NCBI RefSeq assembly: GCF_004342025.1
Contig: NZ_SLWN01000002.1
Location: 310,001-374,000 of the forward strand
DNA length: 64,000 nt
Direction: 5' to 3'
Source: Kribbella steppae
Lineage (GTDB): Bacteria > Actinomycetota > Actinomycetes > Propionibacteriales > Kribbellaceae
In this document: positions 33,292 to 42,688 of the stretch, in pieces
Layout of the letters: the number at the start of each line of letters is the position of its first letter
Position numbering within the stretch: position 1 is the first letter of the stretch
The notes under the pieces: generated by a model
What the model saw: the letters and a program-made list of their open reading frames with translations, nothing else
Database searches by the model: none
What the model was told of the DNA's origin: nothing
Program-made: the position numbers and the translations under genes

Positions 33292-33840
33292 GTGTCCGTG
33301 GAACCCATTGAGTCAGGGCCCTACACAGTGGCCTATCTCGACACCGCGCCGGACGACGGGAGACGGCGCGAGATCATCGACGGCGGTTTGTACGTGACGC
33401 CGGCACCCTCGAGGCTCCACCAGCGGGCGGTCGGCGAGCTCTATTTCAGGCTCAGGTCCGCCTGCCCCGTCGGCCTTGAGGTCTTCGTAGCGCCGTTCGA
33501 CTATCGACCGACACCTGAACGTTCGCTTCAGCCGGACGTGCTTGTGTGCAGCCCGGACGATCACGACCCGAAGCATGCAATAGAGCCTCTGCTCCTCGCG
33601 GCTGAGGTGGTTTCACACAGTTCCCGGATGCACGACCTGCTCCTGAAGCGTGGACTGTACGAACAGGCCGGTGTGCGCTCCTACTGGATCCTGGATCCGG
33701 ACAAAGAGACGCTGACCGTACTTGAACTGGTCGACGGGGTGTACGTCGAGCGTGATGTCGTCAGCGGAGAGAAGGTCTTCGACGCGACACTCCCGTTCCC
33801 GGTGCAGATCGTCCCGGTTGAGCTGCTCCGGGAGCGATAG
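33292..33840 (+). CDS. Second Uma2-family (DUF820) protein
   Basis: A 182-residue paralog of the previous gene. REIIDGGLYVTPAPSRLHQ, SLQPDVLVC, LAAEVVSHSSRMHDLLLK and SYWILDPDKETLTVLEL are the nuclease core; here the motif acid follows AEVVS. GTG 33292 is set by a perfect AGGAGG 7 bases upstream; an earlier in-frame ATG at 33229 has no site. Codon use is ordinary, so the two copies differ in composition despite being homologs. The gene lies 121 bases after the first, with a deleted third copy right behind it. Function unknown. Confidence 0.8.
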   Translation: MSVEPIESGPYTVAYLDTAPDDGRRREIIDGGLYVTPAPSRLHQRAVGELYFRLRSACPVGLEVFVAPFDYRPTPERSLQPDVLVCSPDDHDPKHAIEPLLLAAEVVSHSSRMHDLLLKRGLYEQAGVRSYWILDPDKETLTVLELVDGVYVERDVVSGEKVFDATLPFPVQIVPVELLRER

Positions 33841-33873
33841 TCGCCGGCGCCGACCTCAGCGGCCAGTTCGGGG

Positions 33874-34030
33874 CTGCCGACGGCAGACCTGCATCTCCTG
33901 CCTGACGACGACATGCGGAACAAACTTGTCGACGGGCGCTAAATGCAGCGCGCTGGTCACCGGCAAGGCGGTCTTCGACGCCAAGCTCACGTTCCCAGTA
34001 CGGATCGCGCCAGCCGAACTCGCGGACTAG
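33874..34030 (+). pseudogene. Third Uma2-family copy, internally deleted
   Basis: Frame 1 reads LPTADLHLLPDDDMRNKLVDGR followed by TAA, the typical N-terminal motif of Uma2 proteins in two pieces (LPTADLHLLPDDD and MRNKLVDGR). About 10 bases later another frame reads ALVTGKAVFDAKLTFP and VRIAPAELAD to a TAG, matching the C-terminal SGEKVFDATLPFPVQIVPVELL of the neighbour. The catalytic middle (about 120 residues) is gone. The stop overlaps the adnB stop within CTAG. Confidence 0.72.
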
Positions 34031-37000
34031 CCGTTGAGGAGGGTGGTGAGTTCTTGCTTTTCTGGTAGGAGGTTTGGGCGGATGATGTCGCCGGTGCGGA
34101 CGTAGTAGAAGGCGGCGGTTACTTGAGTTGTCGGGATTCCTTGGAGTTCGGCCCAGGCGACTCGGTAGATAGCTAGTTGGAGGGGGTCGGCGGATTCGGA
34201 GCGGCTGGTTTTCCAGTCGATGACTTCGTAACCGCGGGAGCCGTCGGGGCGGACGACCTGGTAGACGGCGTCGATGCGGCCGCGGACGACGCGGCCGGCG
34301 ATGGCCAGGGCGAACGGGGCTTCGATCTCGTACGGGGTGGTTTCGCCGTAGGGGCCGGTGCGGAAGGCGTCCATCAGGTCGGTCAGGTCGGTGTCGTCGA
34401 CGATGTCCTCGTCCGCGGCGCCCGGCAGGTCGTCGGGGTCGAGCAGCAGTTGCTGGCCGAAGTAGCTCTCGACCCAGGCGTGGAAGCGGGTGCCGAATCG
34501 CGCCGCCCGGTTGGGTTTGCGCGGCATCGGCCGGGCCAGGTCCGACGCGAGACCGTCCGGGTCCTTCGCCAGTCGCATCACCTGGGTCGCCGACAACGCG
34601 GCCGGCAGCGCCACGTCGTACGCCTTCCGGCTCCGGCTTTCCCTTGCCTCGGACAACAATCTCTCGAGCTCGGAGTCCCACCGCGCGACCGTCGCCTGCT
34701 CGTCCAGCAGCAGCGACTCCTCCGCCTCCTGCGACGGCCCTTCGGCACGTGCCTGCTGGACCAGCGCCACTGCGTCCAGCCGCCGCTGGTACGACGTGAC
34801 ATCGTACGGCGTCGGCCACGGCGCCTGCGTCTGCTCGGCGAGCTCCGGGTTCTCCTCGGACAGCTCCGGCTGCTCGGCCCACGCGATGACACGCTCGCCA
34901 GCGTGCTTCTTCAGCGTCGAAAGGTACGACGACGGGCCGCGCGGACGTTTCTGCGTCGGACCCCACCAGTGCCCGGTCGCGACCAGGATCTCCTTTGCAC
35001 GGGTGAAGGCGACGTACCCGAGCCGCCGTTCCTCCAGCGCGTTCACGTCCTTGCACTCGTCCGCGAACGCCTTCAGCCCGGCGTTGGACAGGTCGTGGAA
35101 GTCGGGCAGCGTGTCGGCGTCACCGCGCAACGGCCACGGCAGCACCTTCGCGTTCGTCGTCCACTTGTCCCGGCCGCGATCCGACGGGAACACCTTGTTC
35201 ACCAGCGTCGGCACGAACACAATCGGCCACTCCAGGCCCTTCGACCGGTGCGTGGTCAGCAGCTTGACCGAGTCCGCTTCACTCGGTACGGCGAGGTCGA
35301 GACCGGCGGCGTACTCCTCTTCGGCGGCCAGATACGCCAGCAGGCCGTCGAGCGATCCGTCCGACTCGGTGGAGACAAAGTTGCCGACGGCATCCAAGAA
35401 TGCGGCCAAGTGATCGCGGCGGCCGGAGTCGACGTGATCCGGGGTCGCAGTCAGCTCGACGTCCAAGCCGATCGTGCTGATCACCCGCCGGACCAGGTCG
35501 AGCAGCGGCTCCCCCGCGTGCGCGCGCAGCTCACGGAGCTCGACCGACAGTTCCTTGAAGCGGACCAGCGCCTCGGGCGAGTAACCCCACGTGTCCGGCG
35601 AACCTGGGTCGTCGACCGCCTCGGCGAGCGAGATCACCTCGGTCGAGTCCATCCCGGCGACCGCCGCATCCAGCGCGGCGACCAGGTCGTCGGCCGCCGG
35701 ACGGTCGCCCGCGTCGGCGAGCGCCCGGGAGCGGTTGGCCAGGAGCGCCAGGTCTCGATGGCCGATCCGGTAGCGGGGACCGGTGAGGATCCGCAGCATC
35801 GCGGCGTTGGCGGTCAGGTCGTTCACGGCTTGCAGAGTGGCGACGACGTCGACGACCTCGGGCAGCGCGAGGAGTCCACCGAGGCCGACCACCTCGACCG
35901 GGACCTTGCGGGCGATCAGCGCTTCGTGGACCGCGCTCAGGTCGACGTTCGTCCGCATCAGGATGCCGATGTCCTTCCATCGGCGGTTCGGCGTCCGGTG
36001 CGCGGCGACGATCGCGTCGGCGACCCACTCGATCTCCTGCGAGCGCGTCTCGAACAGGCCGACGGTGATCGCACCTTCGGGCGCATCGGCAGGCGCTTCG
36101 AGCGGGATCACGCCCGGGTGCTGCTCGTAGAGCTCGGCCGCGTGCTGGTTGGCTGCGGCGAGGATCCGGCTGCCGCAGCGCCGGTTGACGCTGAGCACAT
36201 AACGCTGAGCCGGCGTGCCATCAGACTGAGGGAAGTGTTCCGGGAACTCATCCAGGTTCGCGACGGATGCGCCGCGCCAACCATAGATCGCCTGGCATGG
36301 ATCACCGACCGCGGTCACCGGGTGCCCACGACCATCAGGCCCGGCGAACAACGCGGTCAGCATCCGTCGCTGCGACACGGACGTGTCCTGATACTCGTCG
36401 AGCAGGACGACTTTGTACCGCGAACGCTCGACGACCGCGACCTCCGGGCACTCCTCCGCCAGTCGCGCACCGAGCGCCATCTGGTCCGCGAAGTCCACGA
36501 CACCACGCTCGGCCTTGTACGCCTGGTACTCCTCGACCAGTTGCAGGATCTCATCACGCTTCAGCGCGGTCTCCGCGAGTTTGCGGACCTCGACCGTCTG
36601 CTTCCGCGCCGCCGCGACTTCCCGCCGTACCGCTTCGTCATGGTCCCGTACGTCGTCCGCCCGCAGCAGGTGGTCCGCGAGCTCACCGTCCAACGCGAGC
36701 AGGCTGTTGACCAGCGTGGGCACGTGATGCGAGGCGTGCCGGATCGGACCGGCGGATCGCCGTACGACGCGACCGGCCAACTGGAACCTGGTCGCGTCGG
36801 CGAGCACCCGGACGTCCGGCTCGAGGCCGAGACGCAGCCCGTGCTCGGCGATCAACGTCCCGGCGAACGCGTGGTACGTCGAGACGACCGGCTCGCCGGG
36901 CTCCTCCGGCTCCCAGTTCGGGATGTTGCTGCGCAGGTGGGCGGCGAGGATCGGATGCTGGTCCGTCGGCAGCGTCGACCCGAGTACGCCGGCCTTCGTC

Positions 37001-37263
37001 AGGTCGTCCCGGATCCGCACATCCAGCTCGTTGGCGGCCTTCTTGGTGAACGTCAGCCCGAGCACTTCCTCCGGCTTCACCTGCCCGGTGCAGATCAACC
37101 ACACCACTCGGGCCGCCATCGCCGTCGTCTTCCCCGACCCGGCCCCCGCCACGATCACCCCAGGCGCCAACGGAGCCGTGATCGCCGCCAACTGCTGATC
37201 GCTGAACGGAATCCCCAGCAACTCCACCAGGTCAGCGGTCGAGGTCAGCTGCGCCCCCCGCAT
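34027..37263 (-). CDS. adnB: AdnB, helicase-nuclease subunit of AdnAB
   Basis: A 1078-residue UvrD-like motor fused to a RecB-like nuclease. VIVAGAGSGKTTAMAARVVW is in two motifs (Walker A AGAGSGKT near residue 35), VVLLDEYQDTSVSQ is motif II, VGDPCQAIYGWRGA motif III and LLTTHRSKGLEWP motif V. The C-terminal nuclease has GRIDAVYQV, VIDWKTSRS and QLAIYRVA. AdnAB resects double-strand breaks in actinobacteria that lack RecBCD or AddAB. The ATG at 37263 begins just before the conserved LLGIPFSDQQLAAI; upstream residues to 37488 are non-conserved. It follows adnA with a 142-base gap containing a strong hairpin. Confidence 0.9.
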   Translation of the reverse strand: MRGAQLTSTADLVELLGIPFSDQQLAAITAPLAPGVIVAGAGSGKTTAMAARVVWLICTGQVKPEEVLGLTFTKKAANELDVRIRDDLTKAGVLGSTLPTDQHPILAAHLRSNIPNWEPEEPGEPVVSTYHAFAGTLIAEHGLRLGLEPDVRVLADATRFQLAGRVVRRSAGPIRHASHHVPTLVNSLLALDGELADHLLRADDVRDHDEAVRREVAAARKQTVEVRKLAETALKRDEILQLVEEYQAYKAERGVVDFADQMALGARLAEECPEVAVVERSRYKVVLLDEYQDTSVSQRRMLTALFAGPDGRGHPVTAVGDPCQAIYGWRGASVANLDEFPEHFPQSDGTPAQRYVLSVNRRCGSRILAAANQHAAELYEQHPGVIPLEAPADAPEGAITVGLFETRSQEIEWVADAIVAAHRTPNRRWKDIGILMRTNVDLSAVHEALIARKVPVEVVGLGGLLALPEVVDVVATLQAVNDLTANAAMLRILTGPRYRIGHRDLALLANRSRALADAGDRPAADDLVAALDAAVAGMDSTEVISLAEAVDDPGSPDTWGYSPEALVRFKELSVELRELRAHAGEPLLDLVRRVISTIGLDVELTATPDHVDSGRRDHLAAFLDAVGNFVSTESDGSLDGLLAYLAAEEEYAAGLDLAVPSEADSVKLLTTHRSKGLEWPIVFVPTLVNKVFPSDRGRDKWTTNAKVLPWPLRGDADTLPDFHDLSNAGLKAFADECKDVNALEERRLGYVAFTRAKEILVATGHWWGPTQKRPRGPSSYLSTLKKHAGERVIAWAEQPELSEENPELAEQTQAPWPTPYDVTSYQRRLDAVALVQQARAEGPSQEAEESLLLDEQATVARWDSELERLLSEARESRSRKAYDVALPAALSATQVMRLAKDPDGLASDLARPMPRKPNRAARFGTRFHAWVESYFGQQLLLDPDDLPGAADEDIVDDTDLTDLMDAFRTGPYGETTPYEIEAPFALAIAGRVVRGRIDAVYQVVRPDGSRGYEVIDWKTSRSESADPLQLAIYRVAWAELQGIPTTQVTAAFYYVRTGDIIRPNLLPEKQELTTLLNG

Positions 37264-37314
37264 CAGCGGCACCCCGCACCGACGCGCTCGCCACCGGGGC
37301 CTTGAACAGGAACT

Positions 37315-37353
37315 CGGTGGTTGAGACAGGTTATTTCCTGTCTCAGGCCACCG
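37315..37353. promoter_or_regulatory. Strong hairpin between adnA and adnB
   Basis: Perfect inner stem TGAGACAGG/CCTGTCTCA with 6-base loop TTATTT, extended by CGGTGG/CCACCG across a small internal loop (15 pairs in all). A second overlapping hairpin uses CCGGA.AGGTG with CACCT.CCGG (37351-37373), sharing CCGG. No T tract follows. It may tune the subunit ratio or stabilise mRNA. Confidence 0.55.
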
Positions 37354-37405
37354 GAAGGTGTTCCCACCTCCGGCAGAGGCATCACGTTCTCCCTGGGCAT
37401 GCGCA

Positions 37406-40400
37406 TCAGACGATCTCTCGGCCTTCGGGTTGGATGGGGCACAGCGGGCGGGCGTCGCAGCGGGCGCAGCCGTCGTTGCGTTTGGCAACGAACTCTTCGG
37501 AGCGCACCATCGCCTCGGCGTCCTCGACGGCTTCGTCGAGCCAGGTGCGACCTTCCTCGTCGGACTGCAGCGGTCCTTGGTGCTGGACCTTGGGGAAACC
37601 GCTGTCGTCGTGGCGGAGCTGGACCAGCTCGGCGCCGCCGGCTACCGGGTCTTCGCCCAGCTTCTCCAGCTGGCGCGAGGCGATCGCTCGTTGGTAGATC
37701 GCGAGCTGCACGTGCCGCTCCAGCGCCGGCTTGGTCGGCATCGTGCGTCCAGTCTTGAGGTCGACCACTCGGACCGTGCCCTCGGAGTCCTCCTCGATCC
37801 GGTCCATCCGGCCCTTCACACGGACGGCGGGCTTGTCCGTATCCGGCAGCAGTACGTCGAAGTCGACCTCGGTCCCGATCAGCCGCCGATCCGGCCGGCC
37901 CTGATGCCACGCGACGAACCGTCGCAACGCCTGCTCGGCTTCGACCCGCTCCCGATCCGAGATCCAGGTCGACTCGAACTCCAGCTGCGTCCACACCTTG
38001 TCGAGCCAGCCGTTCAACTCGTCCACGTCCGGCGGCAACGTCCCCGTCGCCACCGCATCCGCCAGCGTGTGCAACACCATGCCGAACCCGATCGCCGACG
38101 TACTGGGCGTCTCGCCACCCGCCCGCCGCTGCAGGAACCACCGCAGCGGACAGTCCACGATCGTCGTCAGCGCACTCCCGGACAACGGCACCGGCAGATC
38201 CGGATCCGCGATCGGCTTCAGAGACCGGGTCCGCTCCCGCACACCCCACCAGCGCTCGGGATTCGCCGTCGGCACCAGGACCTGATCGCGATCGTCCACA
38301 GCATCCGCCAACTGAGCCAACCGATCAGCCGCAGCCCGCTTCAACGCGGGCGACGACGCCGGATCCGCCAGCACACAACGCAGATCAGCGACCAGACCGT
38401 GCAACGACAACGGCCGTCGCGGCCGCCCTGCCACCAACTTCAAAGGAATGTCCAGCTCGGCCAGTAACCGCGACGGTTGATCCCCGTCCGCCTCCGGCGC
38501 CTGCACCGCGGTCACGATCAATCGCTCCCGCGCCCGCGTGATCGCGACGTAGAACAGCCGTCTCTCCTCCGCCAGCAGCGCGCCCGCGGACAACGGCTCC
38601 ACCAGACCATCCGGACCAAGCCGGTCCGGCTCCAGCAACGACCCGCGCCGCCGCAGATCCGGCCACTGCCCTTCCTGCACACTCGCCACGACGACGAGCC
38701 GCCACTGCAGCCCCTTCGACCGGTGCGCGGTCATCAGCTGTACGCCGGCCTCGCGATACGTCCCGTCGAACCGGTGGTCCGAGGCGATGTCCAGCGATTC
38801 GAGCTCCGAAAGGAACGCGGACACCCCCTTGAACCCGACCTGCTCCTCAGCCCGGCTGGCCGCGTCGAACAGCGCACACAACGAGTCCAGATCCCGGTTC
38901 GCCGTCCGGGCCTGCTCACCGCCGGAGTTCGCCTGACCGCGGAGCCGCCGCAACCAGGGCGACTCCGACCACAGCGACCACATCACCTCGTCCGGCGCCG
39001 CACCCGCGGTCACGATGTTCCTTGCCTTCAGCAACCGTTCGCCGAGGGCCGCGAACCGCGCCTCCGCCGGCGACGCCTGCTCGTCCAGCAGCAGCGGGTT
39101 CATCAACGCGTCCCGCAACAGCTCGTCGGACGAATGCGGCAACCGCTGACCACCTGCGGCTTCACGGTCCCGGCGCCGCAGCACCCGCGCGAGCCGCCGC
39201 AACTGCCCCGCATCCATCGCCCCCAACGGCGACAATGCCAGAGCCCGTACGACGTCGACTGTCAGCGTCGACGGATCCGCGACAGCCCGCAATGCCAGCA
39301 GCATCGGCCGTACGGCGGGCTCCCGGGACAACGGCAGCTCGTCGCCGGCCACATCGACCGGGATCCCCGCAGCGGCCAGCGCCCGACGCAACGGCGGGAT
39401 CGAACGACTGCCCGACCGCACCAGCACCGCCATCTCGTGCCAGCCGACGCCGTCCTGCACATGCGCCCGTCTGAGCAGATCCGCGATGTGCTCGAGCTCA
39501 GCCCCGCTGGTCGAATAGAGATTCGCCTCGACCTTGCCGGAGCCGTAGACACAGCCGCTCGCATCCGGATTCCGGAACCGCTCGAACGTGTCGCGGTCCA
39601 GGGTCCCCGGGACACCCAGTCGGCTGACGACATTGCGGGACACGCGTTGGAGCGTCGTACCGAAACGTCGGGTCGTGCCGAGGGCGATCTGGGCCGCTTC
39701 GGCGCCGTCCGCCGTACGGAACTCGTCGGTGAAGCGCAGCAGACCGCGGACGTCGGCGCCACGGAAGGTGTAGATCGACTGATCCGGATCGCCGACCACA
39801 ACCAGGTCGCCGCCGTCGCCCGCGATCGCCTGGAGCAACTGGGTCTGGCCGGGATCGGTGTCCTGGTACTCGTCGACGAAGACGGCCTTGAACTCGGTCC
39901 GCAGCTTGTCCTGCACCTGCGGCTGCTGGGCCAGGATCACCGCACGGTGGATGAGCTCGGAGTAGTCCAGCACCTGCTCGTGGTCGAGGATCTGCAGGTA
40001 CTCCTCGAAGAAGTCGCCGACCGCGATCCACTCAGCCCGGTCCGCGGACCGACCGATCGCCGACAGATCCTCGGGATCCAGCCCGAGCTGCCGCGCCTTG
40101 CCGATCACCGCCTGCACCTCGTCGGTGAAACCGCGCGTCTTCAACGCCGGATGCAAACTGCCCGGCCAGTGCACCGCGCCGACCTCGCGACTGCCGGACA
40201 ACGCCTCGCTCAACCGCAACGACTGCTCAGGCCCGGACGGAAGACGCAGTGGTACGTCGAACGCGTCGGCCGGCGTGAAGCGGCGCAGCAACGCATAGCA
40301 GAAGGAGTGGAACGTCATCGACGGCATCACCCGAGTGGTCCGCCCGAGCCGACCGGTGATGCGGTCCCGCAACTCGGTCGCCGCCTTGCGCCCGAACGTC

Positions 40401-40621
40401 AGCACCAGCACCTCGTCGGGACTCAGCCTGCGATTGCGCACCCGGTCGACAACAGCCTCGACGAGAGTCGTCGTCTTCCCGGTCCCGGGACCGGCCAGCA
40501 CCAACAGAGGTCCGCCCGGATGATCCACCACCGCCTGCTGATCCGCATCCAGAACAGGAGCATCCGCACTGCGCCCCTCCGCCCGGACCAACCGGTACCG
40601 GGACCCCTGTCTGCTGACCAC
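37406..40621 (-). CDS. adnA: AdnA, helicase-nuclease subunit of AdnAB
   Basis: A 1071-residue partner of AdnB. Walker A AGPGTGKTTT lies at about residues 43-52, VFVDEYQDTDPGQ is motif II, VGDPDQSIYTFRGAD motif III, and LMTAHRSKGLQW motif V. The C-terminal nuclease has VKGRMDRIEED, VVDLKTGR, QLAIYQRA. The cysteines DCPLRWFLQRR and CARCDARPLC are placed as in AddB-type iron-sulfur nucleases. The motor looks intact. GTG 40621 precedes SRQGSRYRLVR, the conserved start; in-frame GTG 40708 adds 29 poorly conserved residues. Order adnA then adnB is as in mycobacteria (Rv3202c, Rv3201c). Confidence 0.88.
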   Translation of the reverse strand: MVSRQGSRYRLVRAEGRSADAPVLDADQQAVVDHPGGPLLVLAGPGTGKTTTLVEAVVDRVRNRRLSPDEVLVLTFGRKAATELRDRITGRLGRTTRVMPSMTFHSFCYALLRRFTPADAFDVPLRLPSGPEQSLRLSEALSGSREVGAVHWPGSLHPALKTRGFTDEVQAVIGKARQLGLDPEDLSAIGRSADRAEWIAVGDFFEEYLQILDHEQVLDYSELIHRAVILAQQPQVQDKLRTEFKAVFVDEYQDTDPGQTQLLQAIAGDGGDLVVVGDPDQSIYTFRGADVRGLLRFTDEFRTADGAEAAQIALGTTRRFGTTLQRVSRNVVSRLGVPGTLDRDTFERFRNPDASGCVYGSGKVEANLYSTSGAELEHIADLLRRAHVQDGVGWHEMAVLVRSGSRSIPPLRRALAAAGIPVDVAGDELPLSREPAVRPMLLALRAVADPSTLTVDVVRALALSPLGAMDAGQLRRLARVLRRRDREAAGGQRLPHSSDELLRDALMNPLLLDEQASPAEARFAALGERLLKARNIVTAGAAPDEVMWSLWSESPWLRRLRGQANSGGEQARTANRDLDSLCALFDAASRAEEQVGFKGVSAFLSELESLDIASDHRFDGTYREAGVQLMTAHRSKGLQWRLVVVASVQEGQWPDLRRRGSLLEPDRLGPDGLVEPLSAGALLAEERRLFYVAITRARERLIVTAVQAPEADGDQPSRLLAELDIPLKLVAGRPRRPLSLHGLVADLRCVLADPASSPALKRAAADRLAQLADAVDDRDQVLVPTANPERWWGVRERTRSLKPIADPDLPVPLSGSALTTIVDCPLRWFLQRRAGGETPSTSAIGFGMVLHTLADAVATGTLPPDVDELNGWLDKVWTQLEFESTWISDRERVEAEQALRRFVAWHQGRPDRRLIGTEVDFDVLLPDTDKPAVRVKGRMDRIEEDSEGTVRVVDLKTGRTMPTKPALERHVQLAIYQRAIASRQLEKLGEDPVAGGAELVQLRHDDSGFPKVQHQGPLQSDEEGRTWLDEAVEDAEAMVRSEEFVAKRNDGCARCDARPLCPIQPEGREIV

Positions 40622-40806
40622 CGCCTCATCCCACCAGACCCCACCGACAATCCCCGTCGGCACACACCGCGTACCCCGAACCTCACCGGACTGCGGACAA
40701 CTTCCCACAGGTTTCGTGCATCAAGACGTTCGAAGCCGGCTCCCTCAACTGCCGGCGCGCATCGGCGGTGCGGAGGTCCGGGGCGGGGCCGCCGCATCGC
40801 TGATGT

Positions 40807-41100
40807 CTACTGCGGATCCCAGCGGACCTCGCGCAGGTTGACCCGACCGTTCGTGACACGGACACCGTCGGAGCGAAGGTTGTGGAGTTGCTCGTCGCCG
40901 ACCTCGTCCGCCGGCACACCGCTGGCCCGGATCACCCGCCACCACGGCACGCTGGCGCCGTACTCGCGCATTATGGCGCCGACCTGGCGCGGGCCACCTT
41001 GACCGACGAACTCGGCGATGTCGCCGTACGTCGCGACGCTGCCCGGCGGGATCGACTCCACGGCACGCAGCACCGCCTCGACGTACTCCTCCCTGTCCAC
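40807..41100 (-). CDS. MGMT-family alkyltransferase-like protein (ATL)
   Basis: A 97-residue protein with the MGMT DNA-binding fold: PPGSVATYGDIAEFVGQGGPRQVG, then VPWWRVIRASG. The active-site PCHRV of true methyltransferases reads PWWRV here (Trp53 replaces the acceptor Cys), so it cannot accept alkyl groups. ATL proteins instead bind O6-alkylguanine and hand it to nucleotide excision repair. In mycobacteria a homolog (Rv3204) is a neighbour of adnAB, matching this order. ATG 41100 is the natural start; the opposite strand has no gene. Confidence 0.87.
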   Translation of the reverse strand: MDREEYVEAVLRAVESIPPGSVATYGDIAEFVGQGGPRQVGAIMREYGASVPWWRVIRASGVPADEVGDEQLHNLRSDGVRVTNGRVNLREVRWDPQ

Positions 41101-41131
41101 AAGCCCAAACCTAGCGGGGACCGCTGACAGT

Positions 41132-41971
41132 TCAGGCCAGTGGTGCCAGCGCCTTCGCGAGCGGCTCGACGACGGACGGCGGTGCGTCGAGCGGGAGGTT
41201 CATCACGACCAGGTCGACACCTGCTTCGCCGTACGCCGCCGCCTGCGCGACCGCGGTGTCGAGGGGCTGGTCGGGATCGATCCGGACGTTGACCGAGCAG
41301 GTGATCTCGTCGACGTTGCGACCGACCTCCTCGCAGCGCTGGACCAGCACGTCCTTGAGCTCCTTCCACTCCTCGGGGCTCTGGACGATGACGTTCCACT
41401 GCTGCGCCCACTTGGCGACCGCGCGCAGCGTCCGCTTCGGGCCCTTGCCGCCGATCGTGATCGGCGGATGCGGGGTCTGCACAGCCTTCGGCTCGCAGTA
41501 CGCGTCGGTGAGCTTGATGTACTTGCCGTCGAAATTCGCGACCTTCTCGGTGAGCAGCGCGATCATCGCCTCCGTGCCCTCGTCGAACCGGTCGAAGCGT
41601 TCCTTCAACGGGTACAGGTCGATGCCGTAGGCGGCGGTCTCCATCTCGTTCCAGCCCGCGCCGATCCCGAGCTCGAGCCGGCCGTCGGAGATGATGTCGG
41701 TGGTCGCGGCCATGTTCGCCAGCACGGCGGGATGCCGGTAGATCATCCCGGTCACCTGGCACCCGACCCGGATCCGCTGGGTCGCCTGGGCCAGCGCGGC
41801 CAATGTGGTCCAGGCCTCGAGGTTCGGGCCGGCCATGTCGCCGCTCAACGGGTAGAAGTGGTCCCAGTGCCACGCGGACTCGAAGATCTCGAAGTCGTCC
41901 GCGGCGATCCACACGTCCCGCAGTTGCTGCCAGGTGGTGTGCTCGGGCCTGGTCTTGATCGCGAACCGCAT
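41132..41971 (-). CDS. LLM-class F420-dependent oxidoreductase
   Basis: A 279-residue luciferase-like TIM-barrel protein of the TIGR03560-type F420-dependent group: FAIKTRPEHTTW at the start, SAWHWDHFYPLSGD, GCQVTGMIYRHPAVLANMA, GRLELGIGAGWNE and PPITIGGKGPKRTL. Such enzymes transfer hydride between F420H2 and unknown substrates. ATG 41971 is set by GAGGAGGCCGGG directly before it; a frame to 42031 adds 20 unrelated residues. It lies 31 bases upstream of the ATL gene, same strand. Substrate unknown. Confidence 0.87.
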   Translation of the reverse strand: MRFAIKTRPEHTTWQQLRDVWIAADDFEIFESAWHWDHFYPLSGDMAGPNLEAWTTLAALAQATQRIRVGCQVTGMIYRHPAVLANMAATTDIISDGRLELGIGAGWNEMETAAYGIDLYPLKERFDRFDEGTEAMIALLTEKVANFDGKYIKLTDAYCEPKAVQTPHPPITIGGKGPKRTLRAVAKWAQQWNVIVQSPEEWKELKDVLVQRCEEVGRNVDEITCSVNVRIDPDQPLDTAVAQAAAYGEAGVDLVVMNLPLDAPPSVVEPLAKALAPLA

Positions 41972-42020
41972 CCCGGCCTCCTCGTAGTGGTAACCGTTTC
42001 CCGATTGCGACCCTACCCGG

Positions 42021-42374
42021 TCAGCCGCCACACATGGGGTGGACCGGGCGACCTTCTTGGAAGGCGGTCACGAGGGCGAAGAGCTCGAAGATGACAGCAG
42101 CGGTCGCGGTCGCGAACAGGATGAGCTCGATCGGCTGCCGGCTGTGACCGAACCAGCGAATCAGGAGGATGAGCGCAACCGCGCCGACCACCAGACCGAC
42201 GAAGCCCAGCACGTACGCCGTCGTCGGCAAGGCGAGCGAACCGTCGCAGCTTGCCTGACGCCGGCGGATCAGCTCGGCCTGGGCGTTGGCGTTGATCGTC
42301 GCCAGCAGCACGCCGGCGACCACCAGCCCGAGCACCAGCCCCTGATGGCGGCGGCTGGTGCGCGACTCCCCCAT
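42021..42374 (-). CDS. Small three-helix membrane protein, unknown
   Basis: A 117-residue protein with hydrophobic segments at about residues 14-30 (LVLGLVVAGVLLATI), 52-72 (TAYVLGFVGLVVGAVALIL) and 84-106 (IELILFATATAAVIFELFAL). The N terminus MGESRTSRRHQ is basic. A short loop carries ASCDGS and the end reads HPMCGG. I recognise no named family. It lies 50 bases upstream of the F420 gene and just downstream of the DUF2277 gene on the same strand. Confidence 0.6.
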   Translation of the reverse strand: MGESRTSRRHQGLVLGLVVAGVLLATINANAQAELIRRRQASCDGSLALPTTAYVLGFVGLVVGAVALILLIRWFGHSRQPIELILFATATAAVIFELFALVTAFQEGRPVHPMCGG

Positions 42375-42384
42375 TGGTTCGGCC

Positions 42385-42651
42385 TCAGTCGAGACCGAGT
42401 CGGGCCCGCACCTCGGGACGCCGCAGCGGCGGCACGGTCTGCGGCGGGTTCCGGCGCTCCGGCATCTCTGCCAGCAACTGCTCGGTGATCCGCGCGACCT
42501 CGGCCGCGGCCCGCTCGATCGGCTCCCGGGTGGTCGAGCTCAACGAGCCGACGCCGGTCACCTTGCGCACGTACTGCAATGCGGCCGCGTAGATCTCCTC
42601 AGAGGTCGCGGCCGGCTCGAGTCCCCGGAGGACGGTGATGTTTCTGCACAT
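42385..42651 (-). CDS. DUF2277 domain protein
   Basis: An 88-residue protein starting MCRNITVLRGLEPAATSEE and containing AALQYVRKVTGV, the invariant core of DUF2277, a small actinobacterial and cyanobacterial family of unknown function. The length is normal. It is divergent from a TetR gene, with a near-palindromic element in the 87-base gap. Its C terminus ends PEVRARLGLD, 10 bases before the small membrane protein gene. Confidence 0.85.
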   Translation of the reverse strand: MCRNITVLRGLEPAATSEEIYAAALQYVRKVTGVGSLSSTTREPIERAAAEVARITEQLLAEMPERRNPPQTVPPLRRPEVRARLGLD

Positions 42652-42688
42652 GCCAAGACACTACGTGCCGGAGCGGACAATCCAACCG

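Noticed and set aside
34177..37305. 1042-codon open frame on the plus strand opposite adnB
   Set aside because: GC-rich shadow of adnB: rich in Arg/Gly/Val with no domain, while the minus strand shows all helicase and nuclease motifs.
38477..41002. 841-codon plus-strand frame opposite adnA
   Set aside because: Same reason; composition is Arg/Pro/His-rich and no motif is present.
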